From assembly GCF_901709675.1 (NCBI RefSeq), contig NC_051087.1:18044067-18108066 (forward strand): 64,000 bases of DNA. The letters are read 5' to 3'. The notes beneath the pieces are model-generated. The model was not told the origin of the DNA. It searched no databases and saw nothing but the letters and a program-made list of their open reading frames with translations. Position 1 is the stretch's first letter, and each line of letters opens with the position of its first letter. Positions 52,401 to 63,576 of this stretch are shown here, piece after piece. The DNA comes from Syngnathus acus. Lineage: Eukaryota > Chordata > Actinopteri > Syngnathiformes > Syngnathidae. The translations under genes and the position numbers were made by a program.

Positions 52401-52674
52401 CTGCCCGGCGAGCCCGCTGCATCGTGAGCTTCTGGGGCTAGTGCCCGAAGCACTCCGAGGCTACGTAAACAGACTAGGGTAGTTGTGGCTACGAGTCCGA
52501 AAACACTTGATGACCGTACCTCCAGCAGGCGCTGGCGATCATATACTAACCTACTGGATGGATAAACTAAACTTAGTGTTGTTTGTAGTGTCCTAGGCGA
52601 CATATTTTGTGAAAATGCTCGTCGGTTGTCGAGAGCTGTAGCGGCCGCAGCCGACTGGGGCGCCGCCATCTTGA
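49440..52674 (-). mobile_element. Rex1/CR1-type LINE, full length
   Basis: Target duplication AAACT (49435-49439, 52675-52679) within the B element, confirmed by the uninterrupted sequence at 36434-36445. The 3' end has GACAATAAAGTTTG and a (GTCTAA)n tail. 3235 bp with one long gene. Confidence 0.92.
49673..52669 (-). pseudogene. Rex1/CR1-type LINE endonuclease-RT, one nonsense codon
   Basis: From MAAPQSAAAATALDNRRAFS the frame is open for 941 codons to TAG at 49846-49844. It then continues in frame for 57 more codons (RCVSRARNIISDPSHPHHGL, LLPSGKRFRSIRCRS) to TAG at 49675-49673. APE endonuclease: LTETWLNSS (about 162), IIAGDFNQ (about 279). [52 protein letters not shown], and the catalytic [10 protein letters not shown] (771-774). 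Apart from the late stop this looks intact, so the insertion is fairly young. N-terminal Arg/Lys-rich stretch at about 90-115. Loss of the last 57 residues probably impairs function. Confidence 0.92.
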
Positions 52675-52738
52675 AAACTGAGGTTGACTAGGGTTGCGGT
52701 ATGCATCCACTAGCCAATAACCAACGAGCCGAGCCCTC

Positions 52739-54170
52739 TGTAAACAATCGCGTTTCTCAAACGATCTCCTATAAAATGATCGGAACTGACTAAAGTTCGA
52801 TCTAACGCATTGGTACTACTTACCTATGTTTCCCTTCCATATCGATCCGTAGATTTACTCGAAACATTAACAGCAGCCTATTTTCACATGAAATAGCCTG
52901 GTACGTATAGTAGCTATCGTTATAGCATTAGCCATCCGCAAAGTCCCACGAGCCTCAGCTCGCAATCTCCCATGAGCCTCAGCAAAGTGTAAACAATCGC
53001 GTTTCTCAAACGATCTCCTATAAAATGATCGGAACTGACTAAAGTTCGATCTAACGCATTGGTACTACTTACCTATGTTTCCCTTCCATATCGATCCGTA
53101 GATTTACTCGAAACATTAACAGAGCAGCCTATTTTGACATGAAATAGCCTGGTACGGAAAGCAGCTATCGTTATAGCATTAGTCATCGGCAAAGTCCCAC
53201 GAGCCTCAGCTCGCAATCTCCCATGAGCCTCAGCAAAGTGTCAACAATCGCGTTTCTCAAACGATCTCCTATAAAATGATCGGAACTGACTAAAGTTCGA
53301 TCTAACGCATTGGTACTACTTACCTATGTTTCCCTTCCATATCGATCCGTAGATTTACTCGAAACATTAACAGAGCAGCCTATTTTGACATGAAATAGCC
53401 TGGTACGTATAGCAGCTATCGTTATAGCATTAGCCATCCGCAAAGTCCCATGAGCCTCAGGTCGCAATCTCCCATGAGCCTCAGCAAAGTGTAAACAATC
53501 GCGTTTCTCAAACGATCTCCTATAAAATGATCGGAACTGACTAAAGTTCGATCTAACGCATTGGTACTACTTACCTATGTTTCCCTTCCATATCGATCCG
53601 TAGATTTACTCGAAACATTAACAGAGCAGCCTATTTTGACATGAAATAGCCTGGTACGTATCACAGCTATCGTTATAGCATTAGCCATCCGCAAAGTCCC
53701 ATGAGCCTCAGCTCGCAATCTCCCATGAGCCTCAGCAAAGTGTAAACAATCGCGTTTCTCAAACGATCTCCTATAAAATGATCGGAACTGACTAAAGTTC
53801 GATCTAACGCATTGGTACTACTTACCTATGTTTCCCTTCCATATCGATCCGTAGATTTACTCGAAACATTAACAGAGCAGCCTATTTTGACATGAAATAG
53901 CCTGGTACGTATAGCAGCTATCGTTATAGCATTAGCCATCCGCAAAGTCCCACGAGCCTCAGCTCGCAATCTCCCATGAGCCTCAGCAAAGTGTAAACAA
54001 TCGCGTTTCTCAAACGATCTCCTATAAAATGATCGGAACTGACTAAAGTTCGATCTAACACATTGGTACTGCTTACCTATGTTTCCCTTCCATATCAATC
54101 CGTAAATTTACTCGAAACATTAACGGAGCAGCCTATTTTGAAATGAAATAGCCTCGCGGGTACAACAGCT
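52739..54170 (+). repeat. 251-bp tandem repeat, about 5.7 units
   Basis: TGTAAACAATCGCG (once TGTCAACAATCG) starts at 52739, 52988, 53239, 53490, 53741 and 53992: periods 249, 251, 251, 251, 251. Units differ by only a few bases, so the array is homogeneous. Same monomer, opposite orientation, at 34600-35270. Confidence 0.97.
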
Positions 54171-54410
54171 ATTCGGTGACGCCCCCTGACTACAGTTGCC
54201 GTAATGTTGGGAAGCGATGCGACCTTGTAATTTACTAGTCGTACTAAAACGTACTGAAACATTTTGGCAGAGCACTGTGTACAACCAGTATGGATCAACA
54301 AATTCATCAATTGATCCATATATAAGGCGCACTGGACTATAAGGCGCACTGTCGGCTTTTGAGAAAATTTTAGGTTTTTAGATGCGCCTTATAGTCCGGA
54401 AAATACGGTA

Positions 54411-55242
54411 ATAGTTTTTTGAATAACTCTGAATTTTACGTCAGGGCCGTTCTCAGCTCTTCGTTTGTGTTTATGTCACGTTAGCATACCTATCGTTTAG
54501 CCTGTTGTTGCTCGTTCATGACTGTTCTTGGTGTTGGATTTTGTCGAATAAATTGCCCCCCAAAATGCGACTTATACTCCGGAGCAACTTATATATGTTT
54601 TTTTTCACATTTTTGGGCATTTTATGGCTGATGCGACTTGTACTCTGGAGCGACTTATAGTCCGAAAATTACGGTACTAGATCTGTGGAATAACGACGAG
54701 GCTGACGTCAGGGCGCACGCGCGGCGTTGTTGACAAAGGACAAGGAATTTGATCGATGGATTTAATGATTTAGAGTGCACAGACGGTTTGATAATATATA
54801 TTATTGCTTATATGATAGTTATTTGATATATAATTTATATATCGTTATATGGGCCTGTGGAATATTTTGAAGTGCAAGCGCCGTCAGCGGCGAGCACCCA
54901 TTGTTGACAAAGGACGATCGATGGATTTAATGAATTGGAGTGACACAGATGGTTTTATAAACGTGTTATTTATGTAATAGTTTTTTTTTAATAACTCTGA
55001 ATGTTACTTCAGGCCCGTTCTCAGCTCTTCGTTTGTGTTTATGTCACGTTAGCATACCTATCGTTTAGCCTGTTGTTGCTCGTTCATGTCTGTTCTTGGT
55101 GTTGGATTTTGTCGAATAGATTTCCCCCCAAAATGAGACTTATACTCCGGAGCGACTTATATATGTTTTTTTTCATGTTATTGTGCATTTTATGGCTAAT
55201 GCGACCTATATTCCGGAGCGACTTTTCGTCCGAAAATTACGG
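54411..55242. repeat. A-element right arm, duplicated
   Basis: Two successive right arms (ending ATTACGG at 54674 and 55242), each with GGCCGTTCTCAGCTCTTCG or similar, TTGGTGTTGGATTTTGTCG and TATACTCCGGAGC motifs. 161-bp monomers lie between them. Confidence 0.8.
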
Positions 55243-55259
55243 TACTAAAATGCCAATTC

Positions 55260-55588
55260 ATTGTTTTTCAGATAAACTTTGGCAATATCTGGACATTGAA
55301 GTGGTCAGACAAAGCAAAAGAGCCACAGCCGATGCCATCCAGGAGGTTCAAAGATACCTGGCAGAGGGCCATATTGCCAGGTCCCAGGATCCAATCAGAT
55401 ACTGGGACAATCAAAAGACCCATTACCCGTACCTTTTCCGGCTTGCGTTGCAATTTCTCTGCACTCCAGCCTCATCTGTGCCGTGTGAGTGGGTGTTTTC
55501 AATGGCTGGAGAAATTGTGCTCAAAAAGCGCAACAGGCTCAATTTCAAGATGTTGGAAAAACGTATTGTTTTGAATATCAATTTGTAA
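55260..55588 (+). pseudogene. hAT (ZBED-like) transposase C-terminal exon
   Basis: An acceptor-like TTGTTTTTCAG precedes DKLWQYLDIEVVRQSKRATA, then EVQRYLAEGHIARSQDPIRY and SVPCEWVFSMAGEIVLKKRN, the hAT dimerisation domain. It ends at TAA after LNINL. The exon itself is open. About 90 bp further lies GCGAAGTAGCGAGGGATCAC, ending CACTG at 55678, a plausible hAT terminus (CAGTGATCCCTCGCTAC). The upstream coding part is at 47745-48290. Confidence 0.8.
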
Positions 55589-56012
55589 AAAACAAATCGC
55601 AGTGCACAAGCATGGAAAAAAAAGCCACGATGTAGTGAAGCCTCGATAAACGAAACGCGAAGTAGCGAGGGATCACTGTATAAACTATATATCAAATAGC
55701 TATAATATAAACAACAATTTTATCAAACCATCTGTGTCACTCCAAATCATTAAATCCATCGATCGAATTCTTCGTCCTTTATGTAAACACCGCCACGTGT
55801 GCATCGCGCCGCTGACGTCGTCAGTTGCAGTTCAAATTAGTGAGTAATCCCTCGCTACATCGCGGTTCGTTTATCGCGGTTTCACTACATGGCGGATTTT
55901 TGAATTTTGAAAATTTGTGAATCATTTCACATATAAGTCGCTCCTGAGTATAAGTCGCCGCCCCACCCAAACTATAAAAAAAACGCGACTTATACTCCGA
56001 AAAATACGGTAC
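55589..56012. repeat. hAT terminus, 161-bp monomer and A right arm
   Basis: Contents in order: hAT end (to about 55680), a 161-bp-type monomer (AAATCCATCGATCG at 55751), CAGT-type block TAATCCCTCGCTACATCGCG, then an A right arm ending ACTCCGAAAAATACGGTA. Confidence 0.75.
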
Positions 56013-56156
56013 TTAAATTATAATAATGTATATACTAGGTCATCAAATCAGTGTCAGTTGTCTGTCAACGAGGTTGCCTGTAGGGATTTTTAAGGTCCAG
56101 CAGGTGTCAGCACTCACTGACACAGTATCGACACAGTATCAGTAAAGTTTGGCAAT

Positions 56157-57060
56157 GTGTTGAAATGCTTCATGACGCCTCATCTACCCATCACTACTGA
56201 GTTTACAGCTACAAGAGGAACCTACACATGCGATCGAAACAACAAGACAACAAAGAAAACAAGGATTACACCACTGACCCTTGCCGCCTGGAATGTTCGC
56301 ACACTTCTTGACAGAGACAAGTCAGAGGAACCCCAGAGTCGCTCAGCGCTCATTGCAAGTGAACTCGCCATGTATAACATCGACATTCCTGCACTCAGCA
56401 AAACCAGACTGGCAGGAATGGGAGAACTTTGTGAAAGAGGTGCAGGATATATCTTCCTTTGGAGTGGACGTGGACCAGAAGAGAGAAGAGAGGCAGGAGT
56501 AGGCTTTGCAGTCAAGTCAGCGTTGGTTGTGTGAATGATCGCCTTATGACGTTGAGACTCCCCCTTTCTTATGAACAGAAGCACACCACCACCATTGTCA
56601 GCGTCTATGCCCCCACCATGACCAACCCAGAGGAGACCAAAGACACGTTTTATGAAGACTTGAACACTGTCATCTGCACTGTTCCTCACGCAGACAAACG
56701 TATCATTCTTGATGATTTTAACGCGAGAGTAGGTCATGATAGCGTCCCCTGGGAAAGCGTGATCAGGAAGCATGGAGTCGGCAACAGCAACAGCCTACTA
56801 CCTCCCCAGACCTGCATAGAGCATGGCCTCCTGATCACCAATAGTCTTTAAACCTCCTTACCCACAACAGAACATCATGGATGCATCCCCTATCAAAGCA
56901 CTGACATCTTATGGACTGAGTCATCGTAAGGAAGCGGGACAGGCAAGACGTATGAGTCACGAAGACCATGTGTGTCGCTGAGTGCTGGACAGACCACCGC
57001 CTCCTAGTCTCCAAACTCAAACTTCACATCCAGCACAAAAGACGGCCGCAGGGTGTGAGC
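56157..57060 (+). pseudogene. LINE (RTE/BovB-like) endonuclease fragment
   Basis: Endonuclease motifs: LAAWNVRTLLDRDK, YNIDIPALSKTRLAGMGELC, GPEERREAGVGFAVKSAL, then a frameshift near 56530 to VNDRLMTLRLPL, TIVSVYAPTMTNPEETKDTF, and IILDDFNARVGHDS (catalytic block, normally GDFNARVG, here DDFNARVG). Further shifts follow; RMSHEDHVCR and AECWTDHRLLVSKLKLHI end the domain. No RT follows before 57060. Decayed relic in the kdm2b intron. Confidence 0.78.
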
Positions 57061-57401
57061 GCGCCAAAACGCTTCCTGCACCCTGGTGTTTTTCCCTTGC
57101 GCGTGGCCTGCTGCTGCGCCTCCTGTGCTTGTCCTCAGCATTTTGCTCACATGCATGCTCCGTTCCATCAGCGTGTATTTAAACGACGTTCTCCCGTCAT
57201 TTACAAACTCGCAAAATAGTGAAGCCGCAACAGGCAGAGCGGTGAGAGATCACTGTACACATACACACATATTGTATTGCACAGGAACAATTTGAGATGT
57301 GAATGGAGAGAGCAGACTATGTTAACTTGATGAGTGTTTGTGTAAAAATATTGAATGATTAAACTTAAGCAGGTACAAGCCTCAAACTGAAATGTTTCTA
57401 C
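57061..57401. other. Intron sequence with hAT-like terminus
   Basis: The stretch GTGAAGCCGCAACAGGCAGA…GAGATCACTGTA (to 57256) resembles the terminus at 55640-55680. The rest is unassigned intron, down to the kdm2b donor GTAGAAAC. Confidence 0.4.
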
Positions 57402-57540
57402 CTTTTCCTTGCATTCGAATTATACGATCAGAGTTGAATCTCTGGCTGGAAACCTTCTCCTCAAGATTAAACATTCTCCTTCCATCAATTTCTTCATCTG
57501 AGATTACATCCTCTTGGTAACGCCGCCGGGTACCAGACCG
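57402..57540 (-). CDS. kdm2b: kdm2b-like exon (N-terminal)
   Basis: The first recognisable exon of the host gene. Acceptor TCTCTTCAG|CGGTC (57540), donor GGAAAAG|GTAGAA (57402); 139 bp. It encodes RSGTRRRYQEDVISDEEIDG then RRMFNLEEKVSSQRFNSDR and MQGK. The RRRYQEDVISDEEIxGxRMFxLEEK stretch matches KDM2B more closely than KDM2A (RRRYEDDGISDDEIEGKRTF). The last G plus AT of the next exon (43243) makes Asp. The true start codon lies in an upstream exon not recognised here. A 33-bp piece of this exon (57500-57532) recurs inverted at 2325. Confidence 0.9.
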
Positions 57541-57686
57541 CTGAAGAGACAAATAAATATTGGTTAGATTGGTTAGACCTCACGCTACGGCCCATGTTGC
57601 TGTTTTGGAAGATGAGTGTGAGGACTGATTGTGTTTGACGGACGGACAGACGAATGGAAGGAGAAGACTGAAAAATAAATGTGTGA

Positions 57687-57690
<4 letters not shown>
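57541..57690. other. Intron upstream of kdm2b exon
   Basis: It contains the acceptor region of the exon on the minus strand. No other feature was seen. Confidence 0.5.
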
Positions 57691-57760
<70 letters not shown>

Positions 57761-57850
57761 CTTTATTGATCCCAGGTGGAATTCAGTTTTCCAGCAGCAT
57801 TTAGAATGAGTACTACTTGTAAAATAGTTATGAGTTTCTGTGCATATGCT
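57691..57850. repeat. (GA)n tract and LINE 3'-end-like sequence
   Basis: About 34 GA units (57691-57758) lead into TACTTTATTGATCCCAGGTG GAATTCAG, a phrase common at the 3' ends of fish LINEs in antisense. No further LINE sequence is recognisable. Confidence 0.6.
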
Positions 57851-58727
57851 GATAGCTCACGCTGCGATAGTTATCCAGGCATAATATCTACAACGAAATG
57901 GCACGTCCAAAAAACGCCCCCATTTTTCAATTATGCTGTTGGGAAGTTCGCAGCGCATAAAATTTAATACTTGGATATTCTTACCCCCATGTTTTCACGA
58001 GGTGTTTTCGATATCGTCGTTTACTTCTGCTGCTGCTTAACGTATTACAGTATTTTTCTTTTTCGTCTGCTTCTCGTCTACTTCTTCTCGGCGTTTTCTT
58101 CTTCTCGTCTTCTTCTTCTCGTCTCTTTCTTCTCTTCTTCTTCTTCTCCTCCTCTTTTTCTTCTTCGTCTACTTCTTCTCTCTGAGGCCCCGTTCAAATT
58201 CTCGCACTTAAACTCTACGCCCGTCAGTGAAGTGCACTACATGTTTTAGCACATCGTGTCAAGCGTGCGAAAACCGCGGAACTTAGACACGCGGTACGTC
58301 AACAAAAACTGACACACTAGGCTCGGAGGAGGAAACGTTGACAAGCTCCAGTCCGCGTGGTGATCGGCGCCACGGAGGAGCGGAGGCATGATAGTTTGCT
58401 GACCGGCTCGTCAGTTTGCCTCGGCACCTCCTCTGCTGGCATTCCAGCCCTCTTTTTCCTAAATAAAGACTCCGTGTTGCACATGGTTGTCCTGCCTCGC
58501 TCGTGACTTCCACAGGGTCCACGAACGGGCGTTATCGTGATCACCTAATGTGATTTTACCTTCATATTTGAGGAGAATTTTCGCTGGGCACAGGGAGCAG
58601 CTAGCATAAAATAGATCATCGCCCGGGCATGGTCTTCGTGTCCCAGATTTCTTTTTTCCTGGACAGACCATAAAAATCCGGGACAGGTGGCAATAATAAC
58701 CCACAGTGCATGTGGATCGATTGTATC
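57851..58727. other. Unassigned; polypyrimidine tract inside
   Basis: A TTCTTC/CTTCTTCT-rich tract lies at about 58060-58190. A GC-richer part (58280-58560) contains CCTAAATAAAGACTCCGTG and could be an LTR, but no partner, primer site or target duplication was found. No kdm2b first exon recognised. Confidence 0.35.
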
Positions 58728-58774
58728 TGTACGGAAGAGGATTAGGGCCAGTGAAGAAAAAAAAAACGAAGGGT

Positions 58775-58840
58775 GACAGGATTCTGACTTTTTTTCTCAG
58801 AATTCTGACTTTATTCTCAGAATTCTGACTTTAAAGAATT
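58775..58840. repeat. Left subterminal palindromic repeats
   Basis: Three CAGAATTCTGACTTT-type units (GATTCTGACTTTTTTTCTCA, GAATTCTGACTTTATTCTCA, GAATTCTGACTTTAAAG). They are the short counterpart of the array at 63636-64000. Confidence 0.85.
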
Positions 58841-59207
58841 CGTCGGTAAAACACCGCGACTCGCGGCATAAACTATGCCTTGCTGATTGTGACCGGCTGC
58901 AATATCATTGCACCTTAAATTTAACTCAATACACTGATCACACTGTTGTTTAAGAGTGTTGATTCTACGTGCCACAATTCAAGGTTACATCATTTGAAGT
59001 ATAATCATGCACACACGCACGTCTTTATTTACTCACTGGATGAGACTTGTTTAGTGATGTTACACCTGACATCGTACCAGGAGTATTAGTATTAAAAACA
59101 ACTTTATACAATAAGCATACTGTCATAAAGTCATGTTTTCAAAATGCCCACTGTTTTGTTTGACAAATTGTAATTGTTTTTACTTTGTTGTGCAGATAAA
59201 GTGACTG

Positions 59208-60505
59208 ATGGAGGGTGCAACTCAACCAGTGCCTGAAAAGCCGGATTTGGATGACTTAATCAAGCTATGCTTTAGACTTGCATTCAGCAACAAGGAAATA
59301 CTTGCAGTTTTAGCACATAATGCTCAGACGATTATAAGTATTCGGACTCTGAAGAGAACTTGTAAAAGACTTGGTCTGTTCCGAAGAAAGAATCAGTCGG
59401 ACCTGGGAGATGTGTTGGCTTTTGTCCAGCATGAAATCCTGACTTGTGGCCAGATGCAAGGTTATCGCTGGCTTCATCTACGTGCGATTCAAAAAGGATT
59501 TGTTGTCTCACAAGATACAATAAGACATATTATAAAATTGGTTGACCCGGTCGGCGTGGAATTAAGAAGAGCACGACGCCTTAGAAGACGCCAGTACAGC
59601 TGCAGAGGCCCAAATGCTCTTTGGCACATGGATGGCTATGATAAATTAAAACCCTATGGGATTTGCATCCATGGTTGTATTGATGGGTTTAGCCGGTATG
59701 TGTTATGGGCAGAGGCCTATACCACAAACAATGATCCCAAGGTGATTGCAAGTTATTTTATCAAAACAGTTTCGCGCATTGGTGGATGTCCAGAGAGGAT
59801 CCGTGCAGACAGGGGCACAGAAAATGGTTGTGTTGAACAGATGCAATTGTGTTTGCGACAAAACCACTCTGACAATTTTGCTGGGGAGAAAAGTTTTCTT
59901 TACGGGAGAAGTACTGCCAATCAGCGCATTGAAGGGTGGTGGTCCATCCTTCGCAAACAGAGCGCACAGTTCTGGATTAATTTATTTCAAACTCTTCAGG
60001 AGGATGGTCACTACACAGGAGATTTTCTGGATAAAAGTCTTATCCAGTTCTGCTTTCTTAATCTTGTGCAGGTAAAATATTTTGTCTCTCCCATCATGTT
60101 TTTGAAGTTGAAATGAATAAATTGAGTAGTAAAAAATAACAATGTACTTAAATACTTAACTATGCTGCTCTTGTGCAGGATGAGCTGGATGAAGTTGTGA
60201 ACACATGGAACTCGCACAAAATAAGACCAAGGTCGAACGGTGATACAGCTTCAGGCCGGCCAGTCGTCATGTATTCATTCCCTGCCATGCACAGTGCCGA
60301 GGATCGACTGAAACCCACTGGAATGCAAGATATCACTGCGTGTATGGAAGAGTGCACTCCAAAATGCCAGTTTCCTTGCGATGAAACTGTATTTGAACTG
60401 TGTTGTCTGCTAATGGAGGAAAATGAATGGCACGCTCCATCAGATCCATTGCATGCAAGTGACTTGTATCATATGTTGAGAGAGGAATTACTGAAGATTG
60501 TTTGA
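59208..60505 (+). CDS. DDE integrase-like transposase, two coding exons
   Basis: Exon 1 59208-60071 (288 codons; donor CAG|GTAAAA), intron 107 bp, exon 2 60179-60505 (acceptor TTGTGCAG|GATGAG; 108 codons), total 396 aa. Acceptor TTGTTGTGCAG at 59195 suggests a non-coding first exon. An N-terminal helical/HTH region (SIRTLKRTCKRLGLFRR) is followed by an RNase H-like integrase core: NALWHMDGYDKL (Asp142), CIDGFSRYVLW, RIRADRGTEN (Asp201), STANQRIEGWW (Glu242; spacing D-x40-E). Such rve-type proteins are common in fish genomes as repeated genes. The frame is intact and all three acidic residues are present, so it may be active. The C-terminus (TACMEECTPKCQFPCDE) is Cys-rich. Confidence 0.85.
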
Positions 60506-61218
60506 CAAGCGTATTGATGTAATACATATAAACTCCTCAGAAAATAATTTAATCAGTAGTCTGTATACTCAGTTACTATGTTTTTTTAGTCTTACAATGC
60601 CTTCTTGACCTTTAAATATTCCTTAATGACCCAAATTTTCCAGAATAATTCATTGCAAAATTGAATTTTTTTTAACTATGTTTACCTGATCTATGGTTAT
60701 TCTTTTCCATTTGTGACTAACAAAAACAAAGATGTTACATTTTGCTTGAAATGTCCTGAACTTGACTGCTTAAATATGTATTAAGTATTAATGTATTACT
60801 TGTATATTAGAAATTGTGTCTTTTCATAGAAGGCATCTGTACAACATAATACTTTATTTTTATATACCAACATTCAGGTGCAGTCAGGAAATACATAGTG
60901 GATGAAGAGTGAGTTTATTGAATGCAATAAAATATTACTACTCTTCATTACAGAAGCATTCACTTAATACGATGTAGCTGCTGAAAACAACCATCCAATG
61001 GTTATGCATAACATCTTGGGTCATTTTAATAAAGCCCTAGAACTTTTATATAACTGGAACATAATGCCAAATGCAAGCTGTTTCTATAAAATTCTAAAAA
61101 CAGTGAAGGAACGAATACAAAGTTTGTTTCTATTTGACCAATAAGAACAGTGAACAAAATATGTTGTGTTGATGCAACTTACAACGGATAATTAACGGAG
61201 TTATGGTTATTGACAGAA
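60506..61218. other. Spacer between convergent transposon genes
   Basis: AT-rich 3' untranslated space shared by the two genes. GCAATAAAATATT at about 60945 could serve the plus-strand gene. No further ORF or structured repeat seen. Confidence 0.6.
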
Positions 61219-63576
61219 TTAAACAATATCCATGACCCAGATATTGCTTTCGAGAACGGCATTGAATTCTGATCGGAAGTCTGGAAAATTTTCATAGCTG
61301 TCAGCAATGTACAAAACCTTTAAACACGTGTGCCCCACTGGTCTTCTACTAAACTCTGTCATTTGTTGAAACTCCACAAGGATGGTGTCGGTGACAATAA
61401 GATCAGATCCAGTGCAAAACCGGAGAAATTTCTGAAGCTTGAGTTCATCCAACTCTCTGATGAACCTTTTCAGATGATTTACCACTTCCTTCTGCTTTGA
61501 GGTTAAATCATTTGGAAATTTCAGCAGTTGGCAGACCTTTTTGGAAGTAGGTTGCAAGTCAGAGCACAACTTGTTAAGTGCGTCAGGACTTATGAAGTCA
61601 TGGTGAAAAGTAACCTCTCTCCAGCAGTCAATAACAAACATGGGCTTTTGGACAAGCTCTTTGTGCGCTATTTCCTGCAGTATTGTGGGAAAGGTTTCAG
61701 GTGTGATTCTCTTTCTACACCCATAGCTGTCAAGAACTTCCACAAGATCATCTTGGTCCACTTCTGAAAAGTCCTTCATTGCGTCCATCAAAACGTCACG
61801 CTCCTGGCTGCTCACAAACTGCAGAAAGTGGGCCCTTGGATCACTGTAGACACAGTTGAAAAGCACTTGCTCGAGGAAAGGAAACGCAAGTTTGTTTGGG
61901 AAATAGCAACACTCTTGGTAACCTTTTATAAGTATTCTCCCAACTGCTTTCCACTTTGCTGCAGAAAAATCATGACGGATAAATGGCACCTTAATTGATG
62001 TACCAAGGGTGCATCGGTCATAGAATTCCTGCCAGAAACAGGTGAGAACATCTCTCAGTACTCCAGACCCAACACCTGCTTCTTCTCTATCACCTGGGAG
62101 TATGCGTTTCACACTGAGTGGTTTGTTCAGTATTTCTTCTTTACAGAATGCTCTTATCATATCATTCAATGTGTCAGTGGAGTGGACAGTTATAGTCAAC
62201 ACATCTTGTGGATCAGGTGGATTGAGGGGCATAGCAGGACCATCGTAGATCATTGTGACTTCTGTATCTTCCTGTGTGTCATATGTGGGACCAAAGGTAA
62301 TTTCTGAATCAACAGAAATGTTGAATGGCTGGTAGACTTCATTTGAATAAACAGAGACCTCGTCACTTTCTGCGGCATTGTATTCACTGCCATTGTCTGA
62401 CGTAACTTCCTCGTGTGTGTGGACATCATCTTGGTTGTCTTTTGGTCTTGTTGCAATGTAAAAACGCAACAATGTTAGCTTTGCAGCCTCGTACATATAG
62501 CCGATGGAATGGCAGGTGTCATCAGTGAGGCAGTTTTGTTTGAAATCCCAAACCTCAAACTCAAAGTCCAATTGTGATCCTTTGGGAGAAATTCCATCTG
62601 GGAAAAATAGTTTTTTTCCTTCCTTGAGAATGTCTTTCAACCCAGCTTCTGTGGACATTTGAAGTTTTCTGGTACCCCCTCCCTGCTTCTCCCTCACCTG
62701 TTTGGTCATCTTTCCATCACTGTGTATCCATCCGATCGCAATATTTCTTGTTGTTTTCTGCTTCTTTGTCTCTTGTGGTTGTGTCTTTGAGGTGGGGTCC
62801 TCTTTCTCACTGTCTTTCCTGAGTTTCATTTTTTCACGTAGTTTTTCTAAAAGTCCGTTTTTTCTTTTGGATGTAGGCTGTTTCGTCTTGCAAAAATTAA
62901 AGAGTGCAATGCGGTCTCCATAGCGAGGGATGTAATTGGCAAGAGCGGCATCGTCCATCAGTGCGATGACATCACTGTCAATCTGCACGATGACAGAAAA
63001 AAAAATCGGTCACACACAATCACTTAATTTGAAAGAATGAAGCACAAATATAATACTTATTGTAAATCAAATCCACACGACAAACATGTTGCAACTGTTT
63101 AATCTTTAAGAATTTATTAAGCCACATTTATACCTGAAGTCTATGTGTTTTTTATTTCATTTTATACACTATTTCAATCATCAGTTGACTTAATGTGAGT
63201 GTGTAAACACTTAAAATGATCTAGCGTTGGATTGTGGTATGGAGAGTCAGCAAGGCATAAGGGGTTTTACCGACGCTTTGTGACGTTGCCGTGACGTGTA
63301 TATATATTTATAATCGTGCATTACGTCATCGGTTTAATGAAACTGACTACTGAATGAACAAAAATACGCATAATGCTTCTTTACGTGTAAATGCGGCGCG
63401 TCCCGTCAAGAGCTATCAATTAGCAACGGAGCTACATGCTACACGGAGCCAGTTATATACGCAACAGTCACCAAAATGAACACAATGCTTTATTTACTCA
63501 CCCCCTGCTCCTACAAGTGTGAAATGATGTCCTCCGGCAATCCTCTGGCACGCAAAAAGTCACTCGTTGACGACAT
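61219..63576 (-). CDS. HECT-domain protein of the transposon, two exons, one stop in exon 1
   Basis: Exon 1 63576-63502 (MSSTSDFLRARGLPEDIISH…, donor GGG|GTGAGT), exon 2 62982-61219 (acceptor CATCGTGCAG|ATTGAC), phase 0, 612 codons. The N-terminal segment (IDSDVIALMDDAALANYIPR) is SAM-like; then a basic linker, an acidic region, and a HECT-type ubiquitin ligase domain (LPGDREEAGVGSGVLRDVLT; C-terminal RPVGHTCLKVLYI). The candidate catalytic Cys (codon 61326-61324, residue about 578) lies 35 residues from the C-terminus, as in true HECT E3s. TAG at 63513-63511 (codon 22) interrupts exon 1, so this copy may start internally or be inactive. Similar to fish G2E3-like proteins. Confidence 0.75.
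62983..63501 (-). other. Intron of the HECT gene
   Basis: GT…AG intron of 519 bp with AT-rich sequence and an isolated GC-richer stretch (63240-63420). No embedded element recognised. Confidence 0.6.

Larger units (their letters stand above)
49304..54408 (+). mobile_element. Family B TIR element (TATAAGGCGC)
   Basis: The left end GCGTATTTTCCGCACTAAAAG and right end CTTATAGTCCGGAAAATACGG are flanked by TA (49302-49303, 54409-54410). Removal restores TTATTTATG-TA-ATAGTT of the surrounding A element. The interior holds a 251-bp repeat array and is enlarged by a Rex1-type LINE. GGCGCAC/GTGCGCC motifs repeat near both ends. Confidence 0.85.
48382..55242. mobile_element. Family A TIR element, enlarged copy in hAT gene
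   Basis: The left end CTGTAATTTTCGGACTATAAG (48382) and right end CGTCCGAAAATTACGG (55242) are each flanked by TA (48380-48381, 55243-55244). Removing it joins AATCATG-TA-CTAAAATGCC in the hAT intron. It contains blocks in the inverted order of other A copies, a family B element (49304-54408), and a duplicated right half (54409-55242). Confidence 0.75.

Noticed and set aside
52739-54170. CRISPR-like array
   Set aside because: Repeats are contiguous 251-bp monomers without unique spacers, in a eukaryotic transposon.
58060-58190. Glu/Lys-rich coding exon on the minus strand
   Set aside because: Low-complexity GAA/GAG tract with no splice sites or domain; same as simple repeat.
58283-58522. 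Possible first exon of kdm2b
   Set aside because: No match to known KDM2 N-termini and no donor that would join phase 0 to the exon at 57540.
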